A DNA stretch of 64,000 nucleotides from GWE2-51-13 sp942492825 (GTDB lineage Bacteria; Bacillota_I; Bacilli_A; Erysipelotrichales; Erysipelotrichaceae). The notes beneath the pieces were generated by a model. That model saw nothing but the letters and a program-made list of their open reading frames with translations, was not told the DNA's origin and did not search any database. The stretch spans positions 1 to 64,000 of the forward strand of contig OW818635.1 in assembly GCA_942492825.1 (NCBI GenBank), in the 5' to 3' direction. The translations under genes were made by a program, and so were the position numbers. Below are positions 11,861 to 20,908 of this stretch, piece by piece; positions within the stretch are counted from its first letter, which is position 1, and the number at the start of each line of letters is the position of its first letter.

Positions 11861-13726
11861 ATGCAGTATCAAATCAATAAAGGTTCGAAATCCTTCGGAC
11901 CTCAAGAAGTCTTTATCGATATCCAGTTCGAACTCAAAGAAGGCGAAAAAGCCGCTTTGGTCGGACGAAACGGAAGTGGAAAGACGACCCTACTTAAAAT
12001 CATCGCATCGGAGCTTGACCTCGATTCCGGTGAAATCCACCGACCGCGCGACTTGACGGTCGGTGTTTTGGCGCAAACGACCTTCGAAGACGAAACGAAA
12101 ACCGTCAACGAAGAACTGTTGGCACTCTATCAACCGATCCTTGCCCTCCAAGCGAAACTTGATGCCTTGACCTTGCGTATGATTGAGGATCACAGTGAAG
12201 CTATCTTGGACGAGTATGCGCGCTTGCAACATGAGTTCGAAGAAAAAAACGGCTATACATGGAAACAAGAAATGATGACCGTCGTGACGAAATTCGGATT
12301 CACCGAAGCGGATCTTGATCGATCCATCGACACTTTTTCCGGAGGTCAGAAAACGCGTTTGGCGTTTGTTAAACTGCTACTTTCGAAACCGGACATCTTG
12401 CTTCTAGACGAACCGACCAACCATTTGGACATGGCCACCATCGAATGGTTGGAAACTTATCTCAACCATTATGAAAAAGCCGTCATTTTCGTTTCCCATG
12501 ACCGAATGTTCATCGACCACGTCGCCGATGTCGTCTGGGAAATGGAATTGACGAATCTGACCAAATATGTCGGCAACTACTCCGAATACACACGCCAGAA
12601 AGCATTGAACCAAGAGAAACAACTCTCCGCCTTCAAGCGCCAACAAAAAGATATCAAACGACTGGAAGAACTGATCGAAAAATTCAGATACAAGAAAAGT
12701 AAAGCCGCCTTCGCGCAATCGAAAATCAAGTATCTCGAGCGCATGGATAAGATCGACAATCCCAAGTCCGACCTAAAGAATTTCAGCGCACGTTTTCATT
12801 CTCGGGTTCGCGGCGGAAAAACCGTATTCACCTGTAAAGCGTTGACGATCGGCTATGATCGACCCTTAGCAACAGTGGATATGGAAATCCTTAGCGGGCA
12901 ACGCATCGCCGTCATCGGCCCTAACGGACATGGGAAATCGACCTTCATTAAAACAGTCATGGGACTGATTCCACCTTTGTCCGGCGATATGCTGATGGGG
13001 CATCAGATCGAAACCGGTTATTTCGACCAAGACCTTGCCAGTTTCACTTCGGGCAAAAACCTGTTGGAAGAACTATGGGATAGTTACCCCGACCTCACCC
13101 ACACCCAAGTACGCACGATTCTCGGCAGTTTCCTTTTTACTTCCGATGAAGTCTTCAAAAGCGTCGATGTTTTGTCCGGGGGCGAGAAAGTCCGTCTCAG
13201 CTTGGCGAAACTCATGTTGGACCAAGCCAACTTCATGATCTTGGACGAACCGACCAACCATCTTGACCTTCTTGGCAAAGAAGCGTTGGAGGAATCTTTC
13301 AAGGATTACGAGGGAACCATCCTCTTTGTCTCCCATGATCGATATTTCATCCAAAAGATGGCAACCGGAGTATTGTCCATCGAAAACGGGAAAGCCGAGT
13401 ATTACCCTTTGAAATTCGAGGAGTATGCGGAAATCCCGAAAGAAGTCAGCAAGGAAACGATCGCCAAAGAAGTCAAACAACAAAAACAAATCAACATCAA
13501 AGATTTAAAGAAGGAATTGGCGAGACTCGAGAAGCGGATTTCGGAGAAAGAAGACGAATTGGAAGAACAACGAGAAAAACGCTATGATCCTTATTATTAC
13601 CATGACTACAAGAATATGGCGGAACTGGACGCTACGATCGACGGGATCCACAATGAAATCGCTTCCATGATGAAGACATGGGAGAGCTTAAGCGAAGAGC
13701 TGGAAAGCATTGGAAAAAGCGAGTGA
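11861..13726 (+). CDS. ABC-F family ATP-binding protein
   Basis: 621-aa soluble protein with two ABC domains and no membrane segment; ABC-F proteins act on the ribosome in translation or antibiotic protection. Domain 1 has GRNGSGKTTLLK, FSGGQKTRL and LLLDEPTNHLD; domain 2 has GPNGHGKSTFIK, LSGGEKVRL and MILDEPTNHLD. A charged coiled coil closes the C-terminus (about residues 530-620). The start is the ATG at 11861 after AGAAAGGA; an in-frame ATG at 11762 lies inside the amidase gene. The subgroup (YdiF/Uup type) is not certain. Confidence 0.92.
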   Translation: MQYQINKGSKSFGPQEVFIDIQFELKEGEKAALVGRNGSGKTTLLKIIASELDLDSGEIHRPRDLTVGVLAQTTFEDETKTVNEELLALYQPILALQAKLDALTLRMIEDHSEAILDEYARLQHEFEEKNGYTWKQEMMTVVTKFGFTEADLDRSIDTFSGGQKTRLAFVKLLLSKPDILLLDEPTNHLDMATIEWLETYLNHYEKAVIFVSHDRMFIDHVADVVWEMELTNLTKYVGNYSEYTRQKALNQEKQLSAFKRQQKDIKRLEELIEKFRYKKSKAAFAQSKIKYLERMDKIDNPKSDLKNFSARFHSRVRGGKTVFTCKALTIGYDRPLATVDMEILSGQRIAVIGPNGHGKSTFIKTVMGLIPPLSGDMLMGHQIETGYFDQDLASFTSGKNLLEELWDSYPDLTHTQVRTILGSFLFTSDEVFKSVDVLSGGEKVRLSLAKLMLDQANFMILDEPTNHLDLLGKEALEESFKDYEGTILFVSHDRYFIQKMATGVLSIENGKAEYYPLKFEEYAEIPKEVSKETIAKEVKQQKQINIKDLKKELARLEKRISEKEDELEEQREKRYDPYYYHDYKNMAELDATIDGIHNEIASMMKTWESLSEELESIGKSE

Positions 13727-13739
13727 AATCATGTATAAT
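13711..13739 (+). promoter_or_regulatory. Promoter of the phosphofructokinase gene
   Basis: TGGAAA and TATAAT with 17-nt spacing, overlapping the end of the ABC-F gene. Confidence 0.6.
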
Positions 13740-13766
13740 AACTTCGCAATTCAAAGGGAGGCAACT

Positions 13767-14972
13767 ATGGCAAACTGTATCGTAGCACAATCCGGCGGAC
13801 CGACCTCGGTCATCAACGCAACCTTAGCCGGCGTCGTTAAGGCAAACCAACTGAATCCGATCTATGGGACCGTCTATGGCGGACTGAACGGGATCGAAGG
13901 CATCCTGCAAGAACGTTTGGTCGATCTGACTCACATGAGTGAAGAAGAGAACCACATTTTACGTCAAACGCCGTCCAGCGCGTTAGGATCTTGCCGATAT
14001 AAATTGAAACGCAGCAACGTGGCCGATTTCGAACGTTTGTTTGCGGTCATGGAAAAATTCGATGTTGAAACGTTGTTCTACATCGGTGGCAACGACTCGA
14101 TGGATACTGTTTACGCGCTAAGCGAGTATGCGACTGCCAACGGAATCAAAGGACGCCGCTTCGTCGGATGCCCTAAAACCGTCGATAACGATTTGATGGT
14201 CACCGACCATTGCCCAGGTTACGCTTCGGCCGCGAAGTTCATCGCGACGACGGCGTTGCAGACCTGGTTGGATGTAAACGTTTATACGCGTCAGGAAGTC
14301 TTCGTGTTGGAAACCATGGGACGCGATGCCGGTTGGCTTGCGGCTTCAGCGACTTTAAGCAATGTGGTCGACTTGGTCGTTCTACCGGAGATTCCGTTTG
14401 ATAAAGAAGTCTTCTTAGGCGAAGTCGCCAAATGCATCGCCGAAAAGAATAAATGTTATGTCGTCGTCTCCGAAGGCGCTCGTTATGCGGACGGTGTCTA
14501 TCTAGCCGCCTCCGAAGCGAAGAACGATGGCTTCGGACATGCGATTTTAGGCGGAGCCGGTAATGCGATCCGCGATCTGATTCTCAACTCGGGAACCGCC
14601 AGCCGTGTCAAAGTCCAAGACCTCAGCACCGCGCAACGTTGCCATGCCAGCGAGCAATCCTTGGTCGACGTCGAAGAATCCTTCAAGCTTGGCATGAGCG
14701 CTCACATGCGCAGTATGGATCCTGAATTCACCGGTCAGATGGTCGGCGTAAAACGTAAACCCGGCGTGGAATACGATGTCGAGTACTTCGCCACCGCCGC
14801 CAGCAACGTCGCCAACCATGTCAAAAACTTCCCGCTCGAATGGGCGTTGCCGAATTACCGCGGCGTCACACAGGAAGCGATCGACTATATGCGTCCCTTG
14901 ATCGAAGGGAGCCCGGTCATCGTCTATAACGGCGGTGTTCCGGCATTCGTTACCCCGTACTACAAGCGTTGA
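13767..14972 (+). CDS. pfp: Phosphofructokinase, probably pyrophosphate-dependent
   Basis: 401 aa; phosphorylates fructose 6-phosphate. ATP-dependent enzymes carry GGDGS, but this one has GGNDSMDT, and the second Asp is the usual mark of pyrophosphate use. PKTVDNDL supplies the catalytic Asp and the Lys linked to PPi specificity. Length fits the long PPi clade better than the 320-aa ATP enzymes. The start is the ATG at 13767 after AAAGGGAGG. PPi use is inferred from residues; it would save ATP in a fermenter that also has PFOR. Confidence 0.88.
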   Translation: MANCIVAQSGGPTSVINATLAGVVKANQLNPIYGTVYGGLNGIEGILQERLVDLTHMSEEENHILRQTPSSALGSCRYKLKRSNVADFERLFAVMEKFDVETLFYIGGNDSMDTVYALSEYATANGIKGRRFVGCPKTVDNDLMVTDHCPGYASAAKFIATTALQTWLDVNVYTRQEVFVLETMGRDAGWLAASATLSNVVDLVVLPEIPFDKEVFLGEVAKCIAEKNKCYVVVSEGARYADGVYLAASEAKNDGFGHAILGGAGNAIRDLILNSGTASRVKVQDLSTAQRCHASEQSLVDVEESFKLGMSAHMRSMDPEFTGQMVGVKRKPGVEYDVEYFATAASNVANHVKNFPLEWALPNYRGVTQEAIDYMRPLIEGSPVIVYNGGVPAFVTPYYKR

Positions 14973-14983
14973 TTCAAATTAAG

Positions 14984-15004
14984 CCCGCCAAAACGCGGGT
15001 TTTC
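14984..15004 (+). terminator. Terminator after the phosphofructokinase gene
   Basis: Stem CCCGC / GCGGG with a 6-nt loop followed by TTTTC. Confidence 0.75.
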
Positions 15005-15018
15005 TTATGAAATCGCAT

Positions 15019-15040
15019 AAAAAAACCTGGATTTCCAGGT
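15019..15040 (-). terminator. Terminator of tRNA-Ser
   Basis: On the minus strand, ACCTGG / CCAGGT around AAAT followed by six T, directly after the tRNA 3' end. Confidence 0.85.
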
Positions 15041-15050
15041 AATTTTCATT

Positions 15051-15141
15051 TGGCGGAGGAAGCAGGATTTGAACCCGCGCGAGCCTTGCAACTCCTATCG
15101 GTTTTCGAAACCGACCCCTTCAACCACTTGGGTATTCCTCC
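15051..15141 (-). tRNA. tRNA-Ser (anticodon CGA)
   Basis: Acceptor arms GGAGGAA / TTCCTCC, a 7-base anticodon loop TTCGAAA between TCGGT and ACCGA giving anticodon CGA, a long variable arm typical of serine tRNA, and an encoded CCA end. It reads UCG. It has its own promoter and terminator. Confidence 0.96.
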
Positions 15142-15151
15142 AGCGAAGTAA

Positions 15152-15180
15152 AGTATACCAAATAAAAACAGGCTTGTCGA
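15152..15180 (-). promoter_or_regulatory. Promoter of tRNA-Ser
   Basis: On the minus strand TCGACA (-35) and TATACT (-10) with 17-nt spacing and a TG before the -10. Confidence 0.8.
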
Positions 15181-15264
15181 CAGTTTTATGAGTGATCCAA
15201 AGGCGTAAAACCAGAAAGAATCGCATGAATGTAAATAATGTAAATAAATGTAAGAAATAGAAAA

Positions 15265-15340
15265 ATGTTTCGAAAACATGTCGCAAATGTGAAAGGAAAG
15301 TGAAATAATCATTGACATGACCCAAGTCGAAAGATAAAAT
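15265..15340 (+). promoter_or_regulatory. oppA promoter and upstream inverted repeat
   Basis: Near-consensus TTGACA (15312-15317) and TAAAAT (15335-15340), spacing 17. Upstream, ATGTTT-CGA-AAACAT (15265-15279) is a small palindrome that could bind a regulator; no family is assigned. Confidence 0.75.
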
Positions 15341-15380
15341 GTATTCATAGTACAAACGTACTTTCTACAGGAGGGAACAG

Positions 15381-17351
15381 ATGAAAAAGTTACTAGTAGC
15401 CCTTTTTGTGGCAGCATTGGTCTTGACCGGCTGCGGCGAAAAGAAAACTGTCTTCCGTAACGACTATTCGTACATCTACACGAGCGATATCGAACAGTTA
15501 GATTACACCGTTACGTATCTGGCCGAGAATCATCGTCATATCGCGAACTTCGTCGATGGATTGATGGAACACAACCCGCTAGGCCAATTGGTCGGCGCGC
15601 TTTCCACCAAATACGAAGTTAACGCTGACGCGACCGAATTCATCTTCACCATTCGTGAAGGTGTCAAATGGGTCACCGTCGAAGGCGAAGAATACGCTGA
15701 TGTTACTGCTCAAGACTGGGTAACCGGCTTGCAACACGGCGCTGACTTCAAATCCGACACCGCGTATATCCTTGAAGGCGTCATCAAAAACTACGCCGAA
15801 TACTACGCGGGTACCTTGACGGACTTCTCCCAAGTCGGGATCGAAGCCGTTGATGATTACACCTTGAAGTTCACCCTCGAAGATTCCACCCCGTATTTCC
15901 ACACGATGACCACCTACGGCGTCTTATTCCCGATCAACAAAGAATTCTTGGAAACCCAAGGCGAAGGCTGTAAGCTTGGCGCCCCGGATGCCGGGAACTG
16001 TGCGTTCGGTACTGCCGAAGGCGATTCCATCCTGTACAACGGCGCGTACCTGTTAAGCAACAACACCGTCAAGTCGGTTGTTGAATACACCGCCAACCCG
16101 ACGTACTGGGACAAGAAAAACGTTTACATCCCGAAAGTTAAACTGACGTTCTATGACGGAGCCGATCCGGATAGCCTGTTCAGAAGCTTCGACAATGGCG
16201 AATTGTCCGCCGCTCCGGTCTACACAGACAACGAAGCGACCTACAAAACCGCGACTGACAAATACGGCGATTCGATCTATATCGGCCGCTTGACCACCAC
16301 GACTTACTACATTTCGTTTAACTACGATCGTCAAGGCTTCGCCAATGACGACGGACGCTTACCTTCGGTCAAGACCGAAAAACAAAGAGAAGATACGAAG
16401 AAAGCGATTCTGAACGAAAACTTCAGAACGGCGATCTTCCGTGGTCTCGATCGTGGAGCCCTCAATGCTCAATCGGTCGGCGAAGCGCTGAAATTCAACG
16501 CCTTGCGTAACACCTACACCTCACCGGATTTCGTCTCGACCTCCGACGGTAAATCCTATGCTTCGTTGTTGCTTACCGAATTGAACAAGATCGATGCTGA
16601 CTTGTTCCCGACGGACTTCGATCTGTCCGACAGCCAAGATCCTTATTATGACTTAGCTGTTGCCCAAGCCGCCATGGCGAAAGCAAAAACCGAACTTGAA
16701 GCCGAAGGCGTCACGTTCCCGATCGTCATCGAAGTATTAGCCAACGGCGCTAGCCAGAAGAACTACAATACGCGTTTAGCCTTTGAAACCTTAATGGAAA
16801 AAGCGTTCCCGGGTTTGGTCGACATCGCTATTACGGTCGCACCGGATTCGCAAACCTACCTCGCTGGTTTCTACACCAATAAGACGGCCGCTGGCACCAA
16901 CTACGATATCAACATCGGTTCTGGTTGGGGTCCTGACTACGGCGATCCGAAGACCTACGTCCAAACCTTGTCCCCGATCAACGGCGACTTGTTAAAAGGC
17001 ATGGGCTTTGAAGCCGGAGCTGATGCGAATGCCGCAGCGAAAGAAGCCGCTGGATTCTTCGAATTCCAAGAACTTCTCGATGCCGCAAATGCCGAAATCA
17101 AAGACATGGACAAACGTTATCAATTATTTGCAGCTGCCGAAGCGTACTTGATCGGGCATTCCTTGATTCTCCCGAACGTATCGCAAGGCGGTGTCTACCA
17201 AGTTTCCAGAGTTGCGGCTTACACCGTATCTTGGGCTGACTATGGTATCAGCGAATACAAATACAAATTCATGCAAGTCACTGACCACGTTATTACTCTT
17301 GAAGAAAGAGAAGAAGCGAAGGCCCAGTGGGAAAAAGACCGCGCTAAATAA
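15381..17351 (+). CDS. oppA: Peptide ABC transporter substrate-binding lipoprotein
   Basis: 656 aa. The signal peptide ends in lipobox LTGC with Cys18 as the lipid anchor, followed by an SBP_bac_5 fold (YLAENHRHIANFVDGLMEHN, then FTIREGVKW). It captures oligopeptides outside the membrane for the OppBCDF machine downstream. Ribosome binding site AGGAGGGAAC. The gene has a strong promoter and is separated from the permease genes by a stable hairpin, which would let it be made in excess over the transporter, as is usual for binding proteins. Ligand specificity cannot be read. Confidence 0.92.
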   Translation: MKKLLVALFVAALVLTGCGEKKTVFRNDYSYIYTSDIEQLDYTVTYLAENHRHIANFVDGLMEHNPLGQLVGALSTKYEVNADATEFIFTIREGVKWVTVEGEEYADVTAQDWVTGLQHGADFKSDTAYILEGVIKNYAEYYAGTLTDFSQVGIEAVDDYTLKFTLEDSTPYFHTMTTYGVLFPINKEFLETQGEGCKLGAPDAGNCAFGTAEGDSILYNGAYLLSNNTVKSVVEYTANPTYWDKKNVYIPKVKLTFYDGADPDSLFRSFDNGELSAAPVYTDNEATYKTATDKYGDSIYIGRLTTTTYYISFNYDRQGFANDDGRLPSVKTEKQREDTKKAILNENFRTAIFRGLDRGALNAQSVGEALKFNALRNTYTSPDFVSTSDGKSYASLLLTELNKIDADLFPTDFDLSDSQDPYYDLAVAQAAMAKAKTELEAEGVTFPIVIEVLANGASQKNYNTRLAFETLMEKAFPGLVDIAITVAPDSQTYLAGFYTNKTAAGTNYDINIGSGWGPDYGDPKTYVQTLSPINGDLLKGMGFEAGADANAAAKEAAGFFEFQELLDAANAEIKDMDKRYQLFAAAEAYLIGHSLILPNVSQGGVYQVSRVAAYTVSWADYGISEYKYKFMQVTDHVITLEEREEAKAQWEKDRAK

Positions 17352-17377
17352 GCTTCTGAAAACTGATTAGTAGAACT

Positions 17378-17413
17378 AACAAAAGGATTAGACATTCCTC
17401 TAATCCTTTTGTT
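17378..17413 (+). terminator. Hairpin between oppA and oppB
   Basis: A perfect 15-bp inverted repeat (AACAAAAGGATTAGA and its complement) with a 6-nt loop. It ends in CCTTTTGTT and lacks a long T tract. It probably acts as a leaky terminator or protects the oppA mRNA 3' end. Confidence 0.7.
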
Positions 17414-17428
17414 CTCACGAGGTATGCA

Positions 17429-18925
17429 ATGAAAAAATACGTAATTTCCCGATTCTTGCGTTCGTTGTTTTCGATCTTCATGGTAACTACGATCGCTTAC
17501 TTGTTGATATTCACGTTTGTTCCCCGACAACGTATCTTTATGAACGACCAACTTTGGGGCAAACTGACATCACGTCCGGATACACAAAAAGCTTATGAAT
17601 TCAGTCGTTACGACGAACTCGGATACTTGGAATATGAAGATCAACAGACATTATGTGTCCGAGAATATGAAACCGGTACGAATGACTATTTCGAGTGTAT
17701 GGACATCAATTCTGGCAAATTTGCCCAACTTAAATCTCAATATGAGAGCAAGGGATGGGTTTTTGGTGTTTACACAAGCACGAATACGGCGTATGCCTCA
17801 CGGGAGATCACGATCATCCAGCGCGCTATCAAATTCTATGCGAACATGTTTGTCGTCGATGGACCCAACAAAATTAAAGATGCGAACAAGCCCGATTTAG
17901 AACGCAAAATCTATGTCGGTAAAGACTGGAGCGGTAAACCGGCTTTACTGTGCAGCGGATGTGATAACAAGTATTTGATCTATTTGAACAGTTCGTTTCC
18001 GTTCATTCATCAAAACTGGATCAAGTTGAATTTCGGCATTTCGTATCCCACGTTCAGCGGGATCGAAGTATTAACTGTCATGTCGGATCGTCAAGGCGAA
18101 GGTGTCATGCGTGACATCACGTTCCCGACCGGCATTACGACCAGCAGCAGCGTTAACGAGTACACATGCGAATACAAATACACGTTGGATCGTCTTGATT
18201 TGACGAAGTTCACCGATAATTACGCGGATTGCCGTACGTTGCGTAAAGATCCTTCCATGATGGAAATCTCCTTCACGATGGGGATCATCGCGTTGTTCTT
18301 CTCATATTTGATCTCGATCCCTCTAGGTATCTTCATGGCTTCGAAGAAAAATGGCCTTATCGATAAAATCGGTATGGGGTACATCGTCTTCGTCATCGCC
18401 GTTCCTACCTTAGCCTATATCTATCTCTTCCGTTTTGTCGGAACGACGGTCTTCAGACTGCCGGATAGTTTCCCGAAACTCGGAGCCGGAGAATTAAGTT
18501 CTTGGGTTCTTCCTATCATTTCACTATCCTTACCGAGCGTCGCCGGTTTGTTGATGTGGGTCCGCCGTTATATGGTTGACCAGACAACGGCTGAATATGT
18601 GCGCTTTGCTCGTTCGAAAGGCTTGTCCCAACAAGAAATCTTCTACAAACATATTCTACGTAACGCGATCATTCCGATCGCCCACGGATTACCGGGCAGT
18701 ATCATCGGAGCCATCGGCGGAGCGATCATCACCGAACGTATTTACGCGATTCCGGGAATGGGCAAAATGTTGCCGGATTCGATCAACGCATACAATAACA
18801 ACGTAGTTATCGCTTTGACGTTTATTTTCACCGCGCTATCGATCTTGTCCGTCTTATTAGGTGACGTTCTGATTACCTACCTGGATCCGCGCATTCATTT
18901 GGATACGAAAGGAGGTAGAAACTAA
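17429..18925 (+). CDS. oppB: Peptide ABC transporter permease (OppB type)
   Basis: 498-aa inner-membrane permease. One membrane segment (about residues 10-32) is followed by a roughly 230-aa extracytoplasmic stretch, then the usual permease core from about residue 275 with the EAA contact loop EYVRFARSKGLSQQEIFY. Ordinary OppB proteins have about 300-340 residues, so the large insertion between membrane segments 1 and 2 is unusual. It contains several cysteines (two in CSGCDNK). The stop overlaps the oppC start (TAATG). Confidence 0.9.
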   Translation: MKKYVISRFLRSLFSIFMVTTIAYLLIFTFVPRQRIFMNDQLWGKLTSRPDTQKAYEFSRYDELGYLEYEDQQTLCVREYETGTNDYFECMDINSGKFAQLKSQYESKGWVFGVYTSTNTAYASREITIIQRAIKFYANMFVVDGPNKIKDANKPDLERKIYVGKDWSGKPALLCSGCDNKYLIYLNSSFPFIHQNWIKLNFGISYPTFSGIEVLTVMSDRQGEGVMRDITFPTGITTSSSVNEYTCEYKYTLDRLDLTKFTDNYADCRTLRKDPSMMEISFTMGIIALFFSYLISIPLGIFMASKKNGLIDKIGMGYIVFVIAVPTLAYIYLFRFVGTTVFRLPDSFPKLGAGELSSWVLPIISLSLPSVAGLLMWVRRYMVDQTTAEYVRFARSKGLSQQEIFYKHILRNAIIPIAHGLPGSIIGAIGGAIITERIYAIPGMGKMLPDSINAYNNNVVIALTFIFTALSILSVLLGDVLITYLDPRIHLDTKGGRN

Positions 18926-19842
18926 TGGCTGACAAGAAGTTTGAATTCGTCGAGATCGACGAGTCCGCGTCGGAACATATCTCCGCGCCGCATTACTCGT
19001 ATTGGAAGTCCGTCTTCCGTACGTTCTTTAAAAGCAAACTTTCGATCGCGATGTTGATTCTCGCGACGTTCATCACGTTGATGGCGATGATTCAGCCGTT
19101 GTTTTCCGGATATAATCCGCTATCTTCCCCGAACATCCTTGATTTCTCCTTACGTTTCAACGCACCGAACCTGAAATTCTTGTTCGGTACCGACAACGTC
19201 GGGAATTCTCTCTTCGACGCCGCATGGGCGGGAACCCGCACCTCGATTTTGATTTCCTTCATTTCGACCGGACTCAACATGAGTATCGGGATTGCGGTCG
19301 GTGCGTTCTGGGGATATTCGAAAAAAGCCGACAAATATTTACTTGAACTCTATAACATCGTTGCCAACGTCCCGTTCTTACTGGTCGTCACCATGATGTT
19401 GTATGTCTTCGGTTATGGTTTTTGGAACTTGATCGTGGCCTTGACCATTACAGGATGGTTCCCGATCGCTTATTTCATCCGGACACAGGTCATGATCATC
19501 CGTGACCGTGAATACAACTTGGTATCGCGCTGCCTTGGTACGCCGACGCCACGCATGATTTCAAGAAACATCCTTCCGTATTTGACCTCGGTCATCGTTA
19601 CCTTGTTGTCGCGTGAAATCCCGGTCGTTATTTCACTTGAAGCGTTCTTATCGTTCATGGGAATCGGCTTAACTTCCGCGACGCCTTCGTTGGGTCGTTT
19701 GATCAGCCAGTATACGTCTTACATCAATGCCTATCCTTACCTGTTTTGGATTCCGGTAACCATGCTGGCCAGTTTGTCCGTTTCGTTCTATATCGTCGGA
19801 CAGACGTTCGCAGATGCTTCGGATCCCAAAACACACATGTAG
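18925..19842 (+). CDS. oppC: Peptide ABC transporter permease (OppC type)
   Basis: 305 aa, the second transmembrane half of the importer. The cytoplasmic N-terminus is followed by six predicted membrane segments, the FGTDNVGNSLFDAAWAGTR entry typical of OppC/DppC, and an EAA loop around YNLVSRCLGTPTPRMISRNI. Length is normal. The start overlaps the oppB stop by one base, with an AGGAGG site inside oppB. Confidence 0.93.
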   Translation: MADKKFEFVEIDESASEHISAPHYSYWKSVFRTFFKSKLSIAMLILATFITLMAMIQPLFSGYNPLSSPNILDFSLRFNAPNLKFLFGTDNVGNSLFDAAWAGTRTSILISFISTGLNMSIGIAVGAFWGYSKKADKYLLELYNIVANVPFLLVVTMMLYVFGYGFWNLIVALTITGWFPIAYFIRTQVMIIRDREYNLVSRCLGTPTPRMISRNILPYLTSVIVTLLSREIPVVISLEAFLSFMGIGLTSATPSLGRLISQYTSYINAYPYLFWIPVTMLASLSVSFYIVGQTFADASDPKTHM

Positions 19843-19852
19843 GAGGTAACCA

Positions 19853-20908
19853 ATGGAAAAAAATGTCGTATTATCCGTTCGTGACCTCGTCGTCAAATTC
19901 AGAGTACGTAATCGTGAGTTGACGGCGATTCGCAACGTGTCGTTTGATTTGTATGAAAAAGAAACTTTGGCGATTGTCGGTGAATCCGGTTCGGGCAAAA
20001 CCGTTATGACGAAAACGTTCACCGGTATGCTTGAAAGTAACGGCAGGATTGCCAATGGAAAGATCCTCTATGAGGATCGTGACTTGGCGGCCATCAAAAA
20101 CAATAAGGAATGGGAGAAAATCCGCGGTCCGAAAATCGCGACGGTTTTCCAAGATCCCATGTCTTCGTTGAATCCGATCCGCTCGATCGGTTCTCAGATC
20201 ACCGAAGTCATCACGAAGCATCAAGGAAAAACACAGGCCGAAGCGAAGCAAATCGCCATCGACTTGATGGATCGTGTCGGTATTCCCAATCCGGCCGATC
20301 GTTTCAACGAGTATCCGTTCCAGTATTCCGGCGGGATGCGTCAACGTATCGTTATCGCGATCGCCTTGGCTTGCCGTCCGAATATCTTGATTTGTGACGA
20401 ACCGACCACTGCGTTGGACGTTACGATTCAGGCGCAGATTTTGAAACTGATCAAAGACTTGCAGAATGAGTTTGGCTTTACGACGATTTATATCACGCAT
20501 GACCTCGGTGTCGTCGCCAACGTGGCGCAACGTGTCGCCGTCATGTATGCCGGTCAGATCGTCGAAGTCGGTACCTGCGAAGAAATCTTCTATTCTCCCA
20601 AACACCCGTATACGTGGGCATTGTTATCCAGTTTGCCTCAACTTGGTATCAAAGGTGAAAAATTATATTCGATTCCCGGTACGCCTCCTTCGCTCTTTAA
20701 CGAAATCAAAGGGGATGCTTTTGCTCCGCGGAATCCCTATGCCATCGGAATCGATTTTGAAGAAGAACCTCCGTTTTTCCAAATTACGCCGACCCACATG
20801 GCCAAAACTTGGTTGTTGGATCCCCGTGCTCCGAAAGTCGAACCTCCCACGGCGATTCATGATTTACATGGTCGAATCCAAATGATTTTGAAAGGCGAGG
20901 TGAAATAA
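19853..20908 (+). CDS. oppD: Peptide ABC transporter ATPase (OppD type)
   Basis: 351-aa ATP-binding subunit. Walker A GESGSGKTVMTK, signature YSGGMRQRIVIAIAL, Walker B ILICDEPTTALD, and the C-terminal oligopeptide/dipeptide extension with the SSLPQL and SIPGTPPSL blocks. Its C-terminal region lacks the usual Cys cluster that binds an iron-sulfur centre in some relatives. It is coupled to oppF by an overlapping TAATG. Confidence 0.94.
   Translation: MEKNVVLSVRDLVVKFRVRNRELTAIRNVSFDLYEKETLAIVGESGSGKTVMTKTFTGMLESNGRIANGKILYEDRDLAAIKNNKEWEKIRGPKIATVFQDPMSSLNPIRSIGSQITEVITKHQGKTQAEAKQIAIDLMDRVGIPNPADRFNEYPFQYSGGMRQRIVIAIALACRPNILICDEPTTALDVTIQAQILKLIKDLQNEFGFTTIYITHDLGVVANVAQRVAVMYAGQIVEVGTCEEIFYSPKHPYTWALLSSLPQLGIKGEKLYSIPGTPPSLFNEIKGDAFAPRNPYAIGIDFEEEPPFFQITPTHMAKTWLLDPRAPKVEPPTAIHDLHGRIQMILKGEVK

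Noticed and set aside
15226..15262. Reiterated ATGTAAATA upstream of oppA as a regulatory repeat
   Set aside because: Low-complexity AT-rich sequence with irregular spacing; not supported as an operator.
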